Position numbers and translations under genes: made by a program. Positions 28,261-39,799 of a stretch of 64,000 bases of DNA are shown here, one piece after another. Source of the DNA: Vanilla planifolia. Taxonomy: Eukaryota; Streptophyta; Magnoliopsida; Asparagales; Orchidaceae. The notes beneath the pieces are model-generated. The model was not told the DNA's origin and did no database searches. It saw nothing but the letters and a program-made list of their open reading frames with translations. Each line of letters opens with the position of its first letter. Within the stretch, counting starts at the first letter, position 1. The stretch is from assembly GCA_023846275.1 (NCBI GenBank), contig JAIUJO010000157.1, positions 1,018,983 to 1,082,982 on the forward strand, in the 5' to 3' direction.

Positions 28261-28678
28261 TTGTTGCTTCGTGCTGTTTCGTTGATTTTCTTAGTTTTAT
28301 CTCTCCCTTGTTCTTTTTCATCAAATTTGGATTCAATGAGCTTGCAAGTGATCTCCTGATTAGTACATTGAATATTTGGAAATTTTTTGGAGCTTCCAAA
28401 TCCTTATCTTTTGATGTCTTTATCATCTTCACAAAGCCTCCTTGGTGGGCAAGCACCCTTTTTTATTCATTACTGGATATCATTGTTCGATCTGGTTGAT
28501 CCTTGCCCTTGTCAACCATCCTTTGATTAGTTAGGTGTTGTACCATGCATCATTTCTTTGCCTCTCAAAACCTTACCTCATTGTCTTGTTATTCCCTTAT
28601 CTCACTTCCTACTAAATACTTCATCTCAGGATGAAGGCTAAACTTCACCTTTCTAAATCAGCAAATTAGGCACAAGTT

Positions 28679-28912
28679 GTGCCCACTCTCTCTTCCCACA
28701 AGCATGGCACTAGCATCCACTTTTGCTACCCTTCATGTTGCCATCACTTGAACTACTTCCCTTCTTATACATACAACACTCATGATTGCCCTAGCCTATT
28801 ACATGAAACTTTATTCCAAAGCCATCTACACTTGTCTAAAAGTCTTAATTCATTTTCTAAGAAAACCTTGTGTAGCAACATAACATTAACTATGCTAGAA
28901 TGGTGGTGTTGA
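28679..28912 (+). other. Small ORF conserved between the two arms, unknown
   Basis: A 77-codon frame starting MPTLSSHKHGTSIHF and ending TMLEWWC. The right-arm counterpart (47,592-47,849, minus) has the same start, end and frame but 85 codons, because of a 24-base in-frame indel after the shared CYNTHxC region. Frame conservation over the length is notable. However, substitutions appear at all codon positions and the sequence lies in intron-like DNA between kinesin exon G and the missing exon H. It is more likely chance or transposon-derived than a gene. Confidence 0.3.
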
Positions 28913-30059
28913 CATCTTCTTAGAGTTGGCATTGGGATAGCCATTAGTTATAAGATTTGTCCTTTGAAGTCCTTTGTAACTCAATCTAACACAGTAAAGC
29001 CCATCATCCCTTAAAATGACGTGGTTCCTCTTCCCTTCATTTGCTAAGGAATTATTGATTCTCCTCTCTAGCCCAATGAATAAACCTACAAATGTTCATT
29101 GTTTGAATGTTAGATGTTGGCGTGATAGCTCCTAGATCTGTGAATATAAAGATCAACTGATGTCCTTTAAGTATACGGTTATGGCTTTGCTTGGGATCAG
29201 ACTTAATGATGTTGAATTCTAGAACATTTTTCATAATTTAAGGCTATTTCATAATGAAGGTTATTTTCATAATTGTAATTATTACTTTGTTTGTTGGATC
29301 TTGGGCCCCTTACTCGAGGGGAATCTTCTTAAAGTTCAAGAATCCCTGAATTGACAATTGAAATTTGAACTTATTATGGAGAACCAAGGGATTTTACCTT
29401 GTGAGATGGCCCTTAATATTGCTTATCCAAGCTTAAGTGGATCAAATTCTTTTGCAAGTTCTAAAAGGTATTTAGATCCCTTGAAGAAAAGATTGATTTT
29501 TTCTTTTCCACGAGAGCATCTTCTCCATGCATGATTGGTTGCTTTATAACGAAATACAATGTCAACTTGATATCCTTAGCTTTAAGATGTTTATCTCTTA
29601 TGGATTGCTCAAAATGCAAAGTTTTTTTAGTTTCTTGTTGAAGAAAACAGCTTGAACTTATTTTTTGGTTATTAAAATGTAGGAAGGAATCTAATTCTCT
29701 CGAAATGACTAGTTTTATTGGTGTCTTCATGATTGAATACAAACCTTTGTTGTTAAGATCCTCACAGACTACGTTGGGCTCAAATTTACCTTTCGTGGTC
29801 AATTGGGTTGATGATCTTCGATCAATAGGCTTTTGGAACATTGATCTTCATGGGATTCTTGAAACTATCAATACTTTTGTGAATTTAAAAAAATCTAATT
29901 AGTTGGTTCTTTTTTTAGTTCTTCTTGGATTGCTTGGACATCATTTGGAGGAATTACATTAAGGTTGTCACATAGTCCATTGCTACAACAAGATTTGCAC
30001 AAACATTTGTGTTATAGATATCATGCTTATTGCAAATGCAATTATTGCCCAATAAATCT

Positions 30060-30400
30060 TAGAGATAGATGAATCTCTATTTAGTACTTTGTTTATAAGG
30101 TCATTATCGAAATTTTGGCTAATAGATTGCTCTGCATCATTCCCAACATTATCCAAAAAGTGTAAATAACTTTTTTAAAGGTAATACCTTCATGATAACA
30201 TGAAGTTGGTTATAAAACTTGCTTAGAAAGTTAGTACCAAAAAACTTAAAATGGACTTTTTATAAATATTGATATATCCAAGGCTTTTGGCTCAATTAAC
30301 TAGAACAATTTTTTCACTAAAAACTAAAAGTTATAAGTTTTTCTCCAAGCACTTGCTAAGACGAAGACATGCATCTCTAATATATGTTTCTTTTTTTTGG
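30060..30400 (+). mobile_element. LINE (L1-type) reverse-transcriptase remnant, left copy
   Basis: One frame around 30,087-30,175 reads FVYKVIIEILANRLLCIIPN and then IIQKV, matching the conserved plant LINE reverse-transcriptase block usually written VYKIISKILANRLKPILP.II. A second block near 30,258-30,310, in a shifted frame, reads INIDISKAFGSIN, matching the catalytic LDxSKAFDxVxW block. Stops and frameshifts separate the blocks. The same relic is at about 45,590-45,885 on the minus strand, so it inserted before the inverted duplication. The DNA in front of it (29.4-30.06 kb) is probably the part of the LINE between endonuclease and reverse transcriptase, but I could not confirm this. Ends and poly(A) were not found. 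Confidence 0.7.
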
Positions 30401-30639
30401 GTTATTTAGTAAGTCTAGAGGGTTTTGTCATTGTTATCTTATTCCTCTATATCTTTAGTATCATTTTGTATGCCTTCTCATGTGTTGTTGATGTACTCTT
30501 GATGACACATTCAGGGAGCATAGATTTAGCCCCTTATAAGTAGAAAACTTACATCATTTGTTATGCCTTTATGACTTTATTAATGAGCACATTTTCATTA
30601 CAAAAAAGAATTTGTGAATGACATTGTAAGGTAAAATAT

Positions 30640-31300
30640 CTCATATCATACTGCACGACCCATGCCTAATATATTTTTTGGACAACGTATCGTACAATCG
30701 ATTTTTATTAAGTAATCAGGGAATTCATGGTATAGGTCTGGTTCAATCCTTGTATTTGTACGATGATAAGACATCTCTGACAACTAATTATATTGGACCA
30801 ATTCACCTTTCAGGGATTTATGATCCATAACATATATGCACAACACAATAATGTTGATTGTCATCGATCAATAATAGCATGATACAAGTATAAAGCGTGA
30901 TAAACATAGTAATGCATTGTCTAATACTATCCATACTCATATATGTAAAGATGGTTGGATGAGCAATTTTACAAGATGATCTCTTGATTCAGTGGTACAT
31001 AGCTTATTGTATTCTTTGATTTTCATTTTGCTTTAGTACAATCGTTAACATCTACTCATGTGTCATATAGGTACAATCATTTTGTTGTACTAATATGATA
31101 ATCTTAAATTATCAAATTGAGTTGAGCTCTAAAAATTTTCAAATGCAATGGATTTTTAATTAAACCACTATACTATATTTTCATTTGATCAGACAAATTT
31201 AATTTTTATCATTTTCCCTTTTCACACTTAGGGCAAAAAGCTTCCCAACACAAGCTGCTAGGATCGTACTAGTACGATCTAAACGATTGTCCTATACCAT
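30640..31300. other. Arm segment with iterated GTAC/ATCG words and an 18-bp palindrome
   Basis: Words related to TATCGTACAATCGA recur near 30,688, 30,759, 31,036 and 31,070. The cluster ends with a perfect 18-bp palindrome, GATCGTACTAGTACGATC, at 31,262-31,279. The matching site in the right arm (44,639-44,656) keeps only the left half (GATCGTACTAATAC). No coding frame. It could be a transposon end or a regulatory cluster. Confidence 0.5.
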
Positions 31301-31469
31301 CATTACACTAAAAAATTGCATTTATCTCCAGCAATTTAAACTTCTCAAGGAACTCATATGCATCTCATTCTTAACATTCAAGTTAATTGCTACATGTTTT
31401 AAGAAATGAGTGTGGACCAAGTCTTTATCTTTCTAGTTATATCTACAAAACATAATTGAAAATCCCTTT

Positions 31470-31600
31470 CTTTCCTGTAGTCTTCATTTTTCTTTTTTCC
31501 ATCTTTCTTTTCAAATGATAGCATTGTTTTCTTTCATTCTTCCTCTTACACACTTCCCTTTCTCTCTTCGCACTTTCACTCTCTCTCTTCTTTCCCAAAG
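31470..31600 (+). other. Polypyrimidine tract
   Basis: Long C/T-rich stretch (TTTCTTTCCTG..., CTCTCTCTTCTTTCCC) with a purine-rich counterpart in the right arm near 44,320-44,450. It could be a 5'-leader CT stretch of a lost transcription unit or simple-sequence expansion. Nothing else supports a promoter. Confidence 0.4.
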
Positions 31601-32129
31601 TTTTCCAAACATATGCACTAACTCTTTGGCATGAGAGAAGTTAAGAAGACTAAAATGATATCTTTTTTATTAATATTGCTATTGTAAATTCATAGAAAAT
31701 TCAGTTCACCTCTTAAAACTACAAACTACATATCGATAGATTCCTCATAATGATACCTTCACAACAATATACTCAAATATAAATTAGGACAATTTTTTTG
31801 GCACTTTTTTTGGATGCTCACAATTAAATATATGTTTGAATTCCTAAATTGTATTGTTTATATTTGATATATTTTTTAGGGGCTATAGGAGTTTAATTAG
31901 ACAAGTTGTTACTTAAAAAATATTTGAAAGAGATCCAAACTAGAGCTCACAAGTGTTTGGAATTATGTGGAAATCTCAAAGCCATTCAAAGTCTCATATT
32001 TGGAGCTCCACAATAGTTTGCATTCTATTCAGTTAATAGTGAAACTAATCCTCTTCCAATGAGAATTGAATAAGAATGTGTTGATGATCTGGAAACCCCA
32101 TTAAAAATAGTGCATTAAACTTAATTTTC

Positions 32130-32348
32130 TTGAATTCCAGCCGTAATATTTATTTGCTTGGAGCAACTTTCTTCTTTATCTCATCTCCTAAAAAGACCAC
32201 TTTAGGTTCCTCTGTATATGACGATGCAAGTTTGATTATGATCAAAGAAGTGGTCTCTACCTCCTCTAGCACCTTGGTTGAAGAGAAATTTGGAGAAGGA
32301 AACCCTCGACTCCTCCCGGGAACACCTTCTCAAGGCCAAGAAGCTTAA
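32130..32348 (+). other. ORF conserved between arms, VSTSSST-containing, unknown
   Basis: A 72-codon frame with GATFFFISSPKKTTLG, DASLIMIKEVVSTSSST and VEEKFGEGNPRL. The right-arm copy (43,533-43,799, minus, 88 codons) keeps GATFF, DASLI, IKEVVSTSSST and GEGNPRL in the same frame and ends at nearly the same place. The base composition is richer in C and G than its surroundings. This looks like the end of a real coding exon or of a transposon polyprotein. I do not recognise the family. Confidence 0.4.
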
Positions 32349-33440
32349 AAGCATATTATCGAAAAACTAGCACTAAAAGCGGGGGAAATACTTGTCATAA
32401 TACAAGTTTTTGTAATCCAGAACACTACTCATTGTTTCGATGTCATCTAAGTTGCACTATCAAAGTCACAAAGTTGTTCTATCAAAGTTGCCAAGGGATT
32501 CATTTAATTTGGTCTTATGCGTGAATAAATTTTTGTTTTCAAAATAGTCAAAAAGCATATGGTTCATCAATATACAAAGTAGTATTTCATTTTTTTGTTG
32601 TTAAATTATCTTTTGCTTTATGAAAATACTTGTAAAATTATATAGATAATAAAGGTTTTTACGACTAATTGTAATGGTTAGTTTAGGAATAGAAAAAGTG
32701 TTTACACAAACTTTCTAGAGGGACATAGCTGCTATTTTTGTTTAAAGTAGTTGATAAAACAACAAAAATCTTTGCTATGATGGACTTTTTAGGTTGTATA
32801 GAACATGTAAATGTTAGATTACTACTTTTTCTTAAGAGTAATGTTGACCTAAAGCCCTTTTCTTTTAGGTTTTAGATGAAGATAGTAATGCGTGCTACTA
32901 TTAACAAACAAATCACTTAGGAACCTAAACAATTTGATGTATATTTTATGAGGTTTTTCATATTTTATCTTGCATTCTTAATCCCTTGAATAGTTACTAT
33001 GGTATGCTTTACAATGACGTGTTACAACCATCATATGTTTTATCAAATCTGACCAGTTATATAAGGACTTATAGTGTATTGGTGGGGCTTATTGTGCATG
33101 ACCTAAATTTAGTTCTAAGAACATAAATAATTTTGCAGCGATGACATATCATTTTTCTGTTGACTTCTCCTCATGTTAATGTTATGCTATTTCCCAGAGA
33201 TCTTTTAATATCAAGGGTTAAAAGTAACACATTTTTCTTAACGAAGGTATGGATACATCTTGAGTTACCCAAAAACTCTTAAGTTGAATTGAAATAGTCA
33301 TTTTATAAGCAAATTGATAACTAGACAAAGGACATTAGCATAGTAAATATGAATCCAATGAAGGGTAAAACTCTTGCCACTAAAGACATAAGAACATAAT
33401 CTATTGTGTGCCCAATTTTTGTTAAATCAAACCATTCATA

Positions 33441-33870
33441 GTTCAATGTTTAGAGCTCATTCAAGGTGGTGTGTCAAATATATCTACCATAGTGCCCATT
33501 CAACTTGGATTTTGAAATAAGCCCAACCAATATTGTCAAAATATTAATATAATAGAAGGTACAAAAGATTATCAAGAATATTTAAATAGTTCAAATCACT
33601 TCAAGATGTTGATGAAGCTCTTCTTACATAAGTACAAAAAGAGACATGATATGCACGAAATGAACACATCCACAAATCAATTGTTTGGAGCCCATTTAAG
33701 GAGTGTTTAGTATATCTGCCATAGAACCCACTCAACTTGGATTTCTCAATAGACCCATCCAATAGAAACAAATAAAAGGTATAAAAGACTATCAAGGATA
33801 TTTAAAAAATTCAAATTGCTATCAAGATGTGGTTGATGCTCTTGCAATAGTACAAAAAGAGATCTAGAAT
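33441..33870. repeat. Tandem duplication, period about 235 bp
   Basis: Two adjacent diverged copies. 'tgtttagagctcat' at 33,447 pairs with 'tgtttggagcccat' at 33,682. Each copy is followed by 'tatatct(a/g)ccata', 'ccactcaacttggat', 'aaaagactatcaa(a/g)gatattta' and 'agtacaaaaagaga'. No coding frame is shared. Confidence 0.8.
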
Positions 33871-33976
33871 CGTTTTATATAATACAAGAATTACTGAGGG
33901 GCTAAGAATGTTAAAACCAATTTGATATATATTATTTCAACTCCTAAAGAAAATCAATGATAACAATTATCTAGAA

Positions 33977-34053
33977 GAAACCTTGAGAGTATATCACACC
34001 CAATGAAGAAGGGATACGATGAAACCTTGATAGTATATAGCACCCAATGAAGA
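33977..34053. repeat. Short tandem duplication, period 44 bp
   Basis: A word beginning 'gaaaccttgagagtatat' at 33,977 is repeated at 34,021 with two changes, and both copies end 'caatgaaga'. Confidence 0.8.
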
Positions 34054-34399
34054 TTTCCAAAAACTTGAGATAGTGAGCTCAAGTGTAGAGCCACTTGATA
34101 TCATGAGCTTGAAAGTTTAAGATGCATGAAGTAACAAGCATAAAGTTCCACCAATGGTTCTTAAAGATTTTCTCCAAAATTGCACACTAAGATTGGAGAT
34201 TTCACAAGAAGTGCAAAGAATTCAAGCAATTTGACATGAGAACCAAAACTACAAAACTTAAATAGAGGTGATACAAAACCTCAAAGAGAAAGCCTTAAGA
34301 AAATCTAGCAATGATTTGAGGACTAGGAGTCGAGGTAGTTTTGCTATCCAAGTGCTAATCTAAAAAAAAGTTGGCACAAGAAATTTTATAAGATGTTTT

Positions 34400-35040
34400 C
34401 CAAATTAATCAAAAGAGCAATAACAAAATAGGAATAAGTAACACTATTTTTAAACCAAGTAGAAGCATCTTATCTATTATAGGATATGATAAGATTTTTA
34501 AATAAATTGAGCACCTTTCTATTTTGATGTTTTGCCTTATACAAGTAATAAGAGTTGTACTATAAAATGTACTAGGTTGTATTCTATGGAATCATTAGTG
34601 ATTTTCATATGCTTGTGTTTTAAAACCAAGCAATAGAAGTAAGGAAGCATAACATTCAACTAATAATCTTTGTTCTACTCTCTCTATACATATATCTTTC
34701 TCCCTCACCCACCTCTCTTGCATGATTACTCTTGATTTATTTAAGGATTTTCCTATGAATTTCACCACATAGTGACTAAATTCAAAAACAAGTATGGGTT
34801 GTGTATGGAACAAGTAGATTAATTTAGCTATGGTATGTACCATCATTACCAAGAATTGGACTGGAATGGACATTGAATCTTGTCATGTGATACAATAGAA
34901 ATTTTTGGAAGAACATGTTAACATAGTTTTCATTTACATTAAATGAAAAGGTAACCATTGACATTATATTGATGCTAATCACAAAAATTTGATAAGTCCC
35001 CAATTTTCCTAAGCAAAAAAGAAAAAAAACTTCATTCCAC
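34400..35040. other. No gene recognised
   Basis: AT-rich DNA with a short CT-rich stretch near 34,676-34,720 and two overlapping minus-strand frames (92 and 72 codons) that resemble no family and have no conserved counterpart in the window. Confidence 0.4.
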
Positions 35041-35154
35041 AAGTTGGAGGGAGAAGTACAAGCTAATATAAGAACAATTTCCCTTTCAAATAAAATGTAA
35101 GAATTGATGTAAAAAGAGGACTCACATCTCCATTACTATATAAGCGACCCATAC

Positions 35155-36570
35155 TCATAATTGTGAAGTTTCTTGATGATTTATGAACTCACCCTTAGTA
35201 GCTAAAGGGATAACAAGGAAAATGTAACTCGAGTCAAAATACAATTTGATCAATGTAACCATGTCGTAAATTTTTCCTTGCAAAGGCACATCCCCAAAAT
35301 AAATTATATCAAAATACCAAGCTAGGGATGATAACATGACATAGTTTTTGAGTAAAAAAATATATTCACCAGCTTCCTTATCTACTACACAGCTTCTCTT
35401 CAAAAGTTGCCCAGTAAGGTACTTCACTTTTAACATATTTGTTTTTTGAAAACAACAATGAATAGGACAATAATTGCAATGAATTACAAAGATCACATAG
35501 ATCACTAGAAATATATATGAATATCTATTACACATATCACAAATAAGCACAAAGAGATGCAGGAATTACTAGTATTATTTCAAAAAAGATGGAGAAAATC
35601 TGCATGAAGTCTTTGGGAATGGCTAAAAGATTTTGCAATGAATCTTTTAAAAGGCCAATGTGTAAGGCAATTTCTCCATCTTCATCAAAAAAAACATCTG
35701 AGTTGAGTCACTGATTAACTCCTAAAAATATGACAAGCTAATTATCATTTTTTTCCTTTTTTTAGTCCGAAGAGAACCACAAAAGAGGTTCTAAAAGCCA
35801 AGTAGATAAAAAAATAGCTAGCTTAGAACTTTTTTTAAAATGAAGATTTCAAAGTTCTAATATAAAAAAGAAATAATAAAAAGGAAAGATCATTTTCATA
35901 GCAAAAGTAGAGTAAACAATGCATCTAAAAATTCTTGGAGAGAGGATAGAAATCCATTTCATCTTAGATAACTCTTGCAACTTCTTGAGCATTCCTGACT
36001 TCTCGTTGTAGCTAAAAGACAACCACATAATACAAGGGAGTTAATAATAGCACATTAAACAAAATTCAGAAAACATTAACTGAGTTCAATTATTTTACAC
36101 ATCATAATGCTAAGAAAATTTTAATTAAAATTTTCAATTGAAAAAAATTGAATAAAATGTCACAATTAACATCACTAAAATGCTATTTTCTTATAAGAAG
36201 ATAACCTCTAGATCAAAGTAAACAATCCAAATGAAATGAAGTTCGAGCTAAAGTATCATCATTGTGCAAAACATAGTTCTTTTAAAATGTATTTAAAATC
36301 AAAAAGCTTCATCTGTGTGGCAACCAGCACCATCTAAATATAAAATTGTGGTTAAGTTGCACTAAAAGTTGGCAGTGCACTATTTTAAAGCTAAAAGAGA
36401 AATTACAATATTATTTAAGACACATATATGTGGTTGAGGATTACAAATGAAGGAAATGATAAGGAGAGATACAACCAGACATATATGGAGGGATTTAAGA
36501 ATAAAACCGGATGCCCATAAGCCATTTGTCTGTTTTCTACGTGTTTTTGCCAGCCATTGCTTCATTTCTT
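35155..36570 (-). pseudogene. Exon-like minus-strand segments of an unidentified gene
   Basis: Several short stretches on the minus strand have protein-like composition unlike the flanking AT-rich DNA. At 36,480-36,565: MKQWLAKTRRKQTNGLWASG. At 35,941-36,011: REVRNAQEVARVI, then a stop, then DEMDFYPLS. At 35,584-35,703: SDVFFDEDGEIALHIGLLKD, continuing LQNLLAIPKDFM. At 35,160-35,430: LTGQLLKRSCVVDKEAGEY, DIIYFGDVPLQGKIYD and IPLATKGEF. They lie in one order on one strand, downstream of the kinesin 3' exons, and could be its C-terminal exons or a separate gene. I cannot name the protein. The stop at 35.98 kb suggests decay. Confidence 0.35.
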
Positions 36571-37914
36571 CATTGTAACCATTGGAGTAAGTTAAAGATG
36601 TATGATGTCTTTACCAAGTTCTATCAAGCTTTCCTTTCTTTCCTAGTGTAGTAGATGGTCCAAATTATTTAGCATGTTTTACTAAACATCTTTCTCGTTG
36701 ATTTATTTAATGTCAATTTTTTGATAGTTTAAGATTATATTTTTTGTTTTGTACCATTGTCTTATTTATATGTCTTGTTTCTACAATCAATTTGCATTTT
36801 ACATTATAGTTTTTAATGTCTATGTAATAAGTACAAGATAAAGTATCATTATTAATGCTATTTATGTTAAGTTTATCAAAGATTACTAGTGACTACATGA
36901 AAAATTATTCTTAGGAGAAATCACATAGATTTGACATCACTGCATTGGTAGTAATAACCTATCATGCATCTTAACATTCAACTTTCAAATAATTAAATTG
37001 GATTTCAAACTTCAAAAAAGGAATTCTAAATTTAGTTATTAGATCTATATTCGTAGATCATATTAGACAAATTTTGTTCCTTAGAAACAAGCAAAACATA
37101 TGAAATAAAAAAGGGATTTGATTGCATAAGACTATCACTAATATGCTAAACACTTCAACTAATTAAGAAGTTAGCCTAGCACTAATGGAATTAGCCAGAG
37201 TCCAAGCATAAACTCATAAACAAATGAAGATATTCATTGAAAATGCACCTACTACATCAAACGAAACTACAACAAAAAAATCACACATCTTCACACTTCT
37301 CCTTAAAGCAAGAATTCTATTTAGTTGCCAAAGTAACAACATTGTCCAAGTTCATCTATAGTGAAGCCTTCTCCATTTCTAAATATTAAATATGCATACA
37401 AAGAAACTTTAATATAATAATAATAAAAAAGAAATGTTTAGTGGAGCATTTTGATTGGTAAGAACCTACTACTTGGGTGGTTTAATGACAAAAATTGCTC
37501 TAGTTTCTAGTTCAATTAGATTGTAATGATCTGGAGAAACAAATTCCTTCAAATGACATGTTGAAAAAGCAGTAATTCTTTGTAGTTTTTTATTCTGAAT
37601 CTATATAGTTAATTTGGAGAAATTTGATGTTCACATCCTTAAAAATCATCAAAAAAGGGACACATTGCTATTTCTCCATAATAGGGCAAAAGAAACAGCT
37701 TACAAGGGAAGAAATAGAATGATAGACACCTTGCTATCAGTATTTAAGGAAAGGTCACAAAATTTTGGTAGCTTTGTTGAAGTTAGCTCCTCTTCCTAAA
37801 AAGTAATAAAAAACCAATATTTGCAAAACTTCTTGAAATTTAAAAGAGAGAAAGAACAGAGAAGCTATTTGTGTGGGGGAAAGCATAATACATACTAAAT
37901 TTAATCTATCTCTA

Positions 37915-38036
37915 TTTTTATAAGTTTTGATCCAACAAGTAACATTCAGCAAAGCATGCTCATTAGGAAGAAGAAAGTCCTTGGCCATGTCAATGCCATC
38001 GGCAATCTCAGGTAAACAACTTTCCAAAGGTAGCGT
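37915..38036 (-). pseudogene. Possible kinesin-7 tail exon (ALLNVT segment)
   Basis: The minus strand reads LESCLPEIADGIDMAKDFLL followed by PNEHALLNVTCWIKTYKNR. The core LPxxxALLNVTxxxK resembles the short conserved tail motif near 'LPDPxALLHVTSRRK' that I associate with plant KIN-7N proteins. It lies on the same strand as, and about 4 kb downstream of, the right-copy coiled-coil exons. The match is short, so the assignment is tentative. No stop occurs inside the segment. Confidence 0.35.
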
Positions 38037-39483
38037 ATCTCCATTAAATGCACAAAATTATTGCATAGGATAGCTAAATAGAAGCAAAATGCAAATTATA
38101 GCTTCTATTGTTATGGTTAGAAACATAAAGAATGCAAAAAATCAACTATGAAACAGTAGCCAAAAAAATGACAATAATTGTGTTAGTATCACAATTCTAT
38201 GAAGACAAGCTCACTTTTGATACAATTTTTCAACTTGTTCTAATATGCATGATAATTAAGACCAATGACAATAGGGAGTGATCAAAAGATTTAAAAGTTG
38301 AATTAGTTTATCAGGGAAAAACTCCTAGTAGACTTCTAAATGGAAGAATATAACAATCAATTGCCACACAAAAGGAATTTTTAGTCTATAAATATAAACA
38401 TTAAATGAGCAAATCCTTTCTAGAGACCAAACTAGTCAGTACCTCAACACTAAGGCAAGGTCATAAAATGATGGAATTAGAGTCATATTTTTAGTAATGC
38501 TTAAAGATGAATAAAGAAAAAACTAATGGATGAATTAGGTAATAACTATATGTTTAGGCTAGAAGAGATAGGGACTAACCCTAATTGAATTAGAATACAA
38601 ATCACTTGTGATAGAGAAGGAAACCAATGGCTTGATTTGTAGATGGATTTCAGTCAAGACATTGTGAATGGAGAAATGGTGACCAAGAGGATCATTAGCT
38701 TACAATGCTCAAAGATAATCAACAATCATTATGAGGATGGCCCAAAACAACTCCATTTGTTGTTATAAGAGTTGCAACAGCCAATTCTAAATGTAGGGCT
38801 TAAACAAAACCAATTGCTTCACCATTAGGGTTGAAGAAGTCTTGGTTTAAGAAAAGGGCATATTCCCTAGTTCTTTCAATTCTTTTATTATTTTTATAGA
38901 TAATGCTAGAAAGATATTCAAGTAGTCTTTTAGAATTTGTTCGATGCTTGTCAAAACTTAAACCATTACAAGGGACTAAGTAGTGGTGTTAAATGAGCTA
39001 AGGTCCCTAATTATTCCCAAGACCGACACAATCAAAATCTATTTTAAATAAATTTAAAATAATGACTTGGATAAATTGTCATAAGATTATTAGTAATGGC
39101 TAAGTCCATTTAATTTTATTTAGATCTTAATTGATAATTAAAATACAAAAAATATAAAATAAAGATCACAAATAGCTATAACATTATTAGCTGTCTCTAA
39201 ACATTGATGGGTATAAATTGAATTCTCTAGATGGATAATTTATTTATTCTAATCTAATAAATAGTATAGCCTGCCTTAAAATATAAAAGATTTCTAAAAT
39301 GGCCATTAAATAAATACAAGTATCTCAATGAACACAACCAAGGCTACGGCCTCAAGTTGACAAGAAAATAAGAGAAACATTATCAAGAAAAGCTGAATAG
39401 GGTGGCCCCTATTCTTGAGAAGCATAATTAGAAAATTACAAGAATGGCTTTAATGACATAGAAAATGTTTGAGAGTGTATCAT

Positions 39484-39510
39484 ATAACGATCGTTATTTT
39501 CTCTATAAAT
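39484..39510 (+). promoter_or_regulatory. Palindrome followed by TATA-box-like site
   Basis: A perfect 14-bp palindrome, ATAACGATCGTTAT (39,484-39,497), is followed at 39,503 by CTATAAATAAG, a good plant TATA-box match, then a purine-rich leader. No ORF follows within reach on the plus strand, so this may be a retroelement LTR promoter, a noncoding promoter or coincidence. Confidence 0.3.
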
Positions 39511-39799
39511 AAGAAGTAATTGGCAAAGGGGAACTTTCTTAGGCTTTATGTTGGCTTCACAATCATTAGACATGGATAACGACTTGTTATATATTGATTT
39601 CACTAAATAAATGCATAATGATAACTAAACCAATCAATACAAGTGTTGACATAAAGCATATACATTACTAACTCATAAAGTGCAAATTACAACCAATATG
39701 GGTAGTAGATCATTAGTAAAGAATAAAGTTACACGACAAGCAAGAAGCAAAGTTGAGATGATATTGCCAAAAGCTAATGGCAAAATAAAATATCACGAC

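Larger units (their letters stand above)
19591..33200 (+). repeat. Left arm of large inverted duplication
   Basis: This segment is the reverse complement of about 42,660-57,009. Paired anchors: 'attaatgaaacatg' at 19,591 with its complement ending at 57,009; the kinesin motor exons at 25.8-27.3 kb with those at 51.1-49.6 kb; the ORF at 28,679-28,912 with 47,592-47,849; the LINE remnant at 30.1-30.4 kb with 45.9-45.6 kb; the ORF at 32,130-32,348 with 43,533-43,799; and 'ccttgaatagttactatggtatgc' near 32,985 with its complement near 42,870. Similarity fades just after 33,190. In the 'MEIYNE' exon I count about 15 differences in 108 aligned bases between the arms. This arm lacks a 421-bp piece present in the right arm. 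Confidence 0.92.

Noticed and set aside
30650..30850. Possible tRNA-like fold in a region of mixed composition
   Set aside because: No A-box/B-box pair and no acceptor-stem complementarity could be found.
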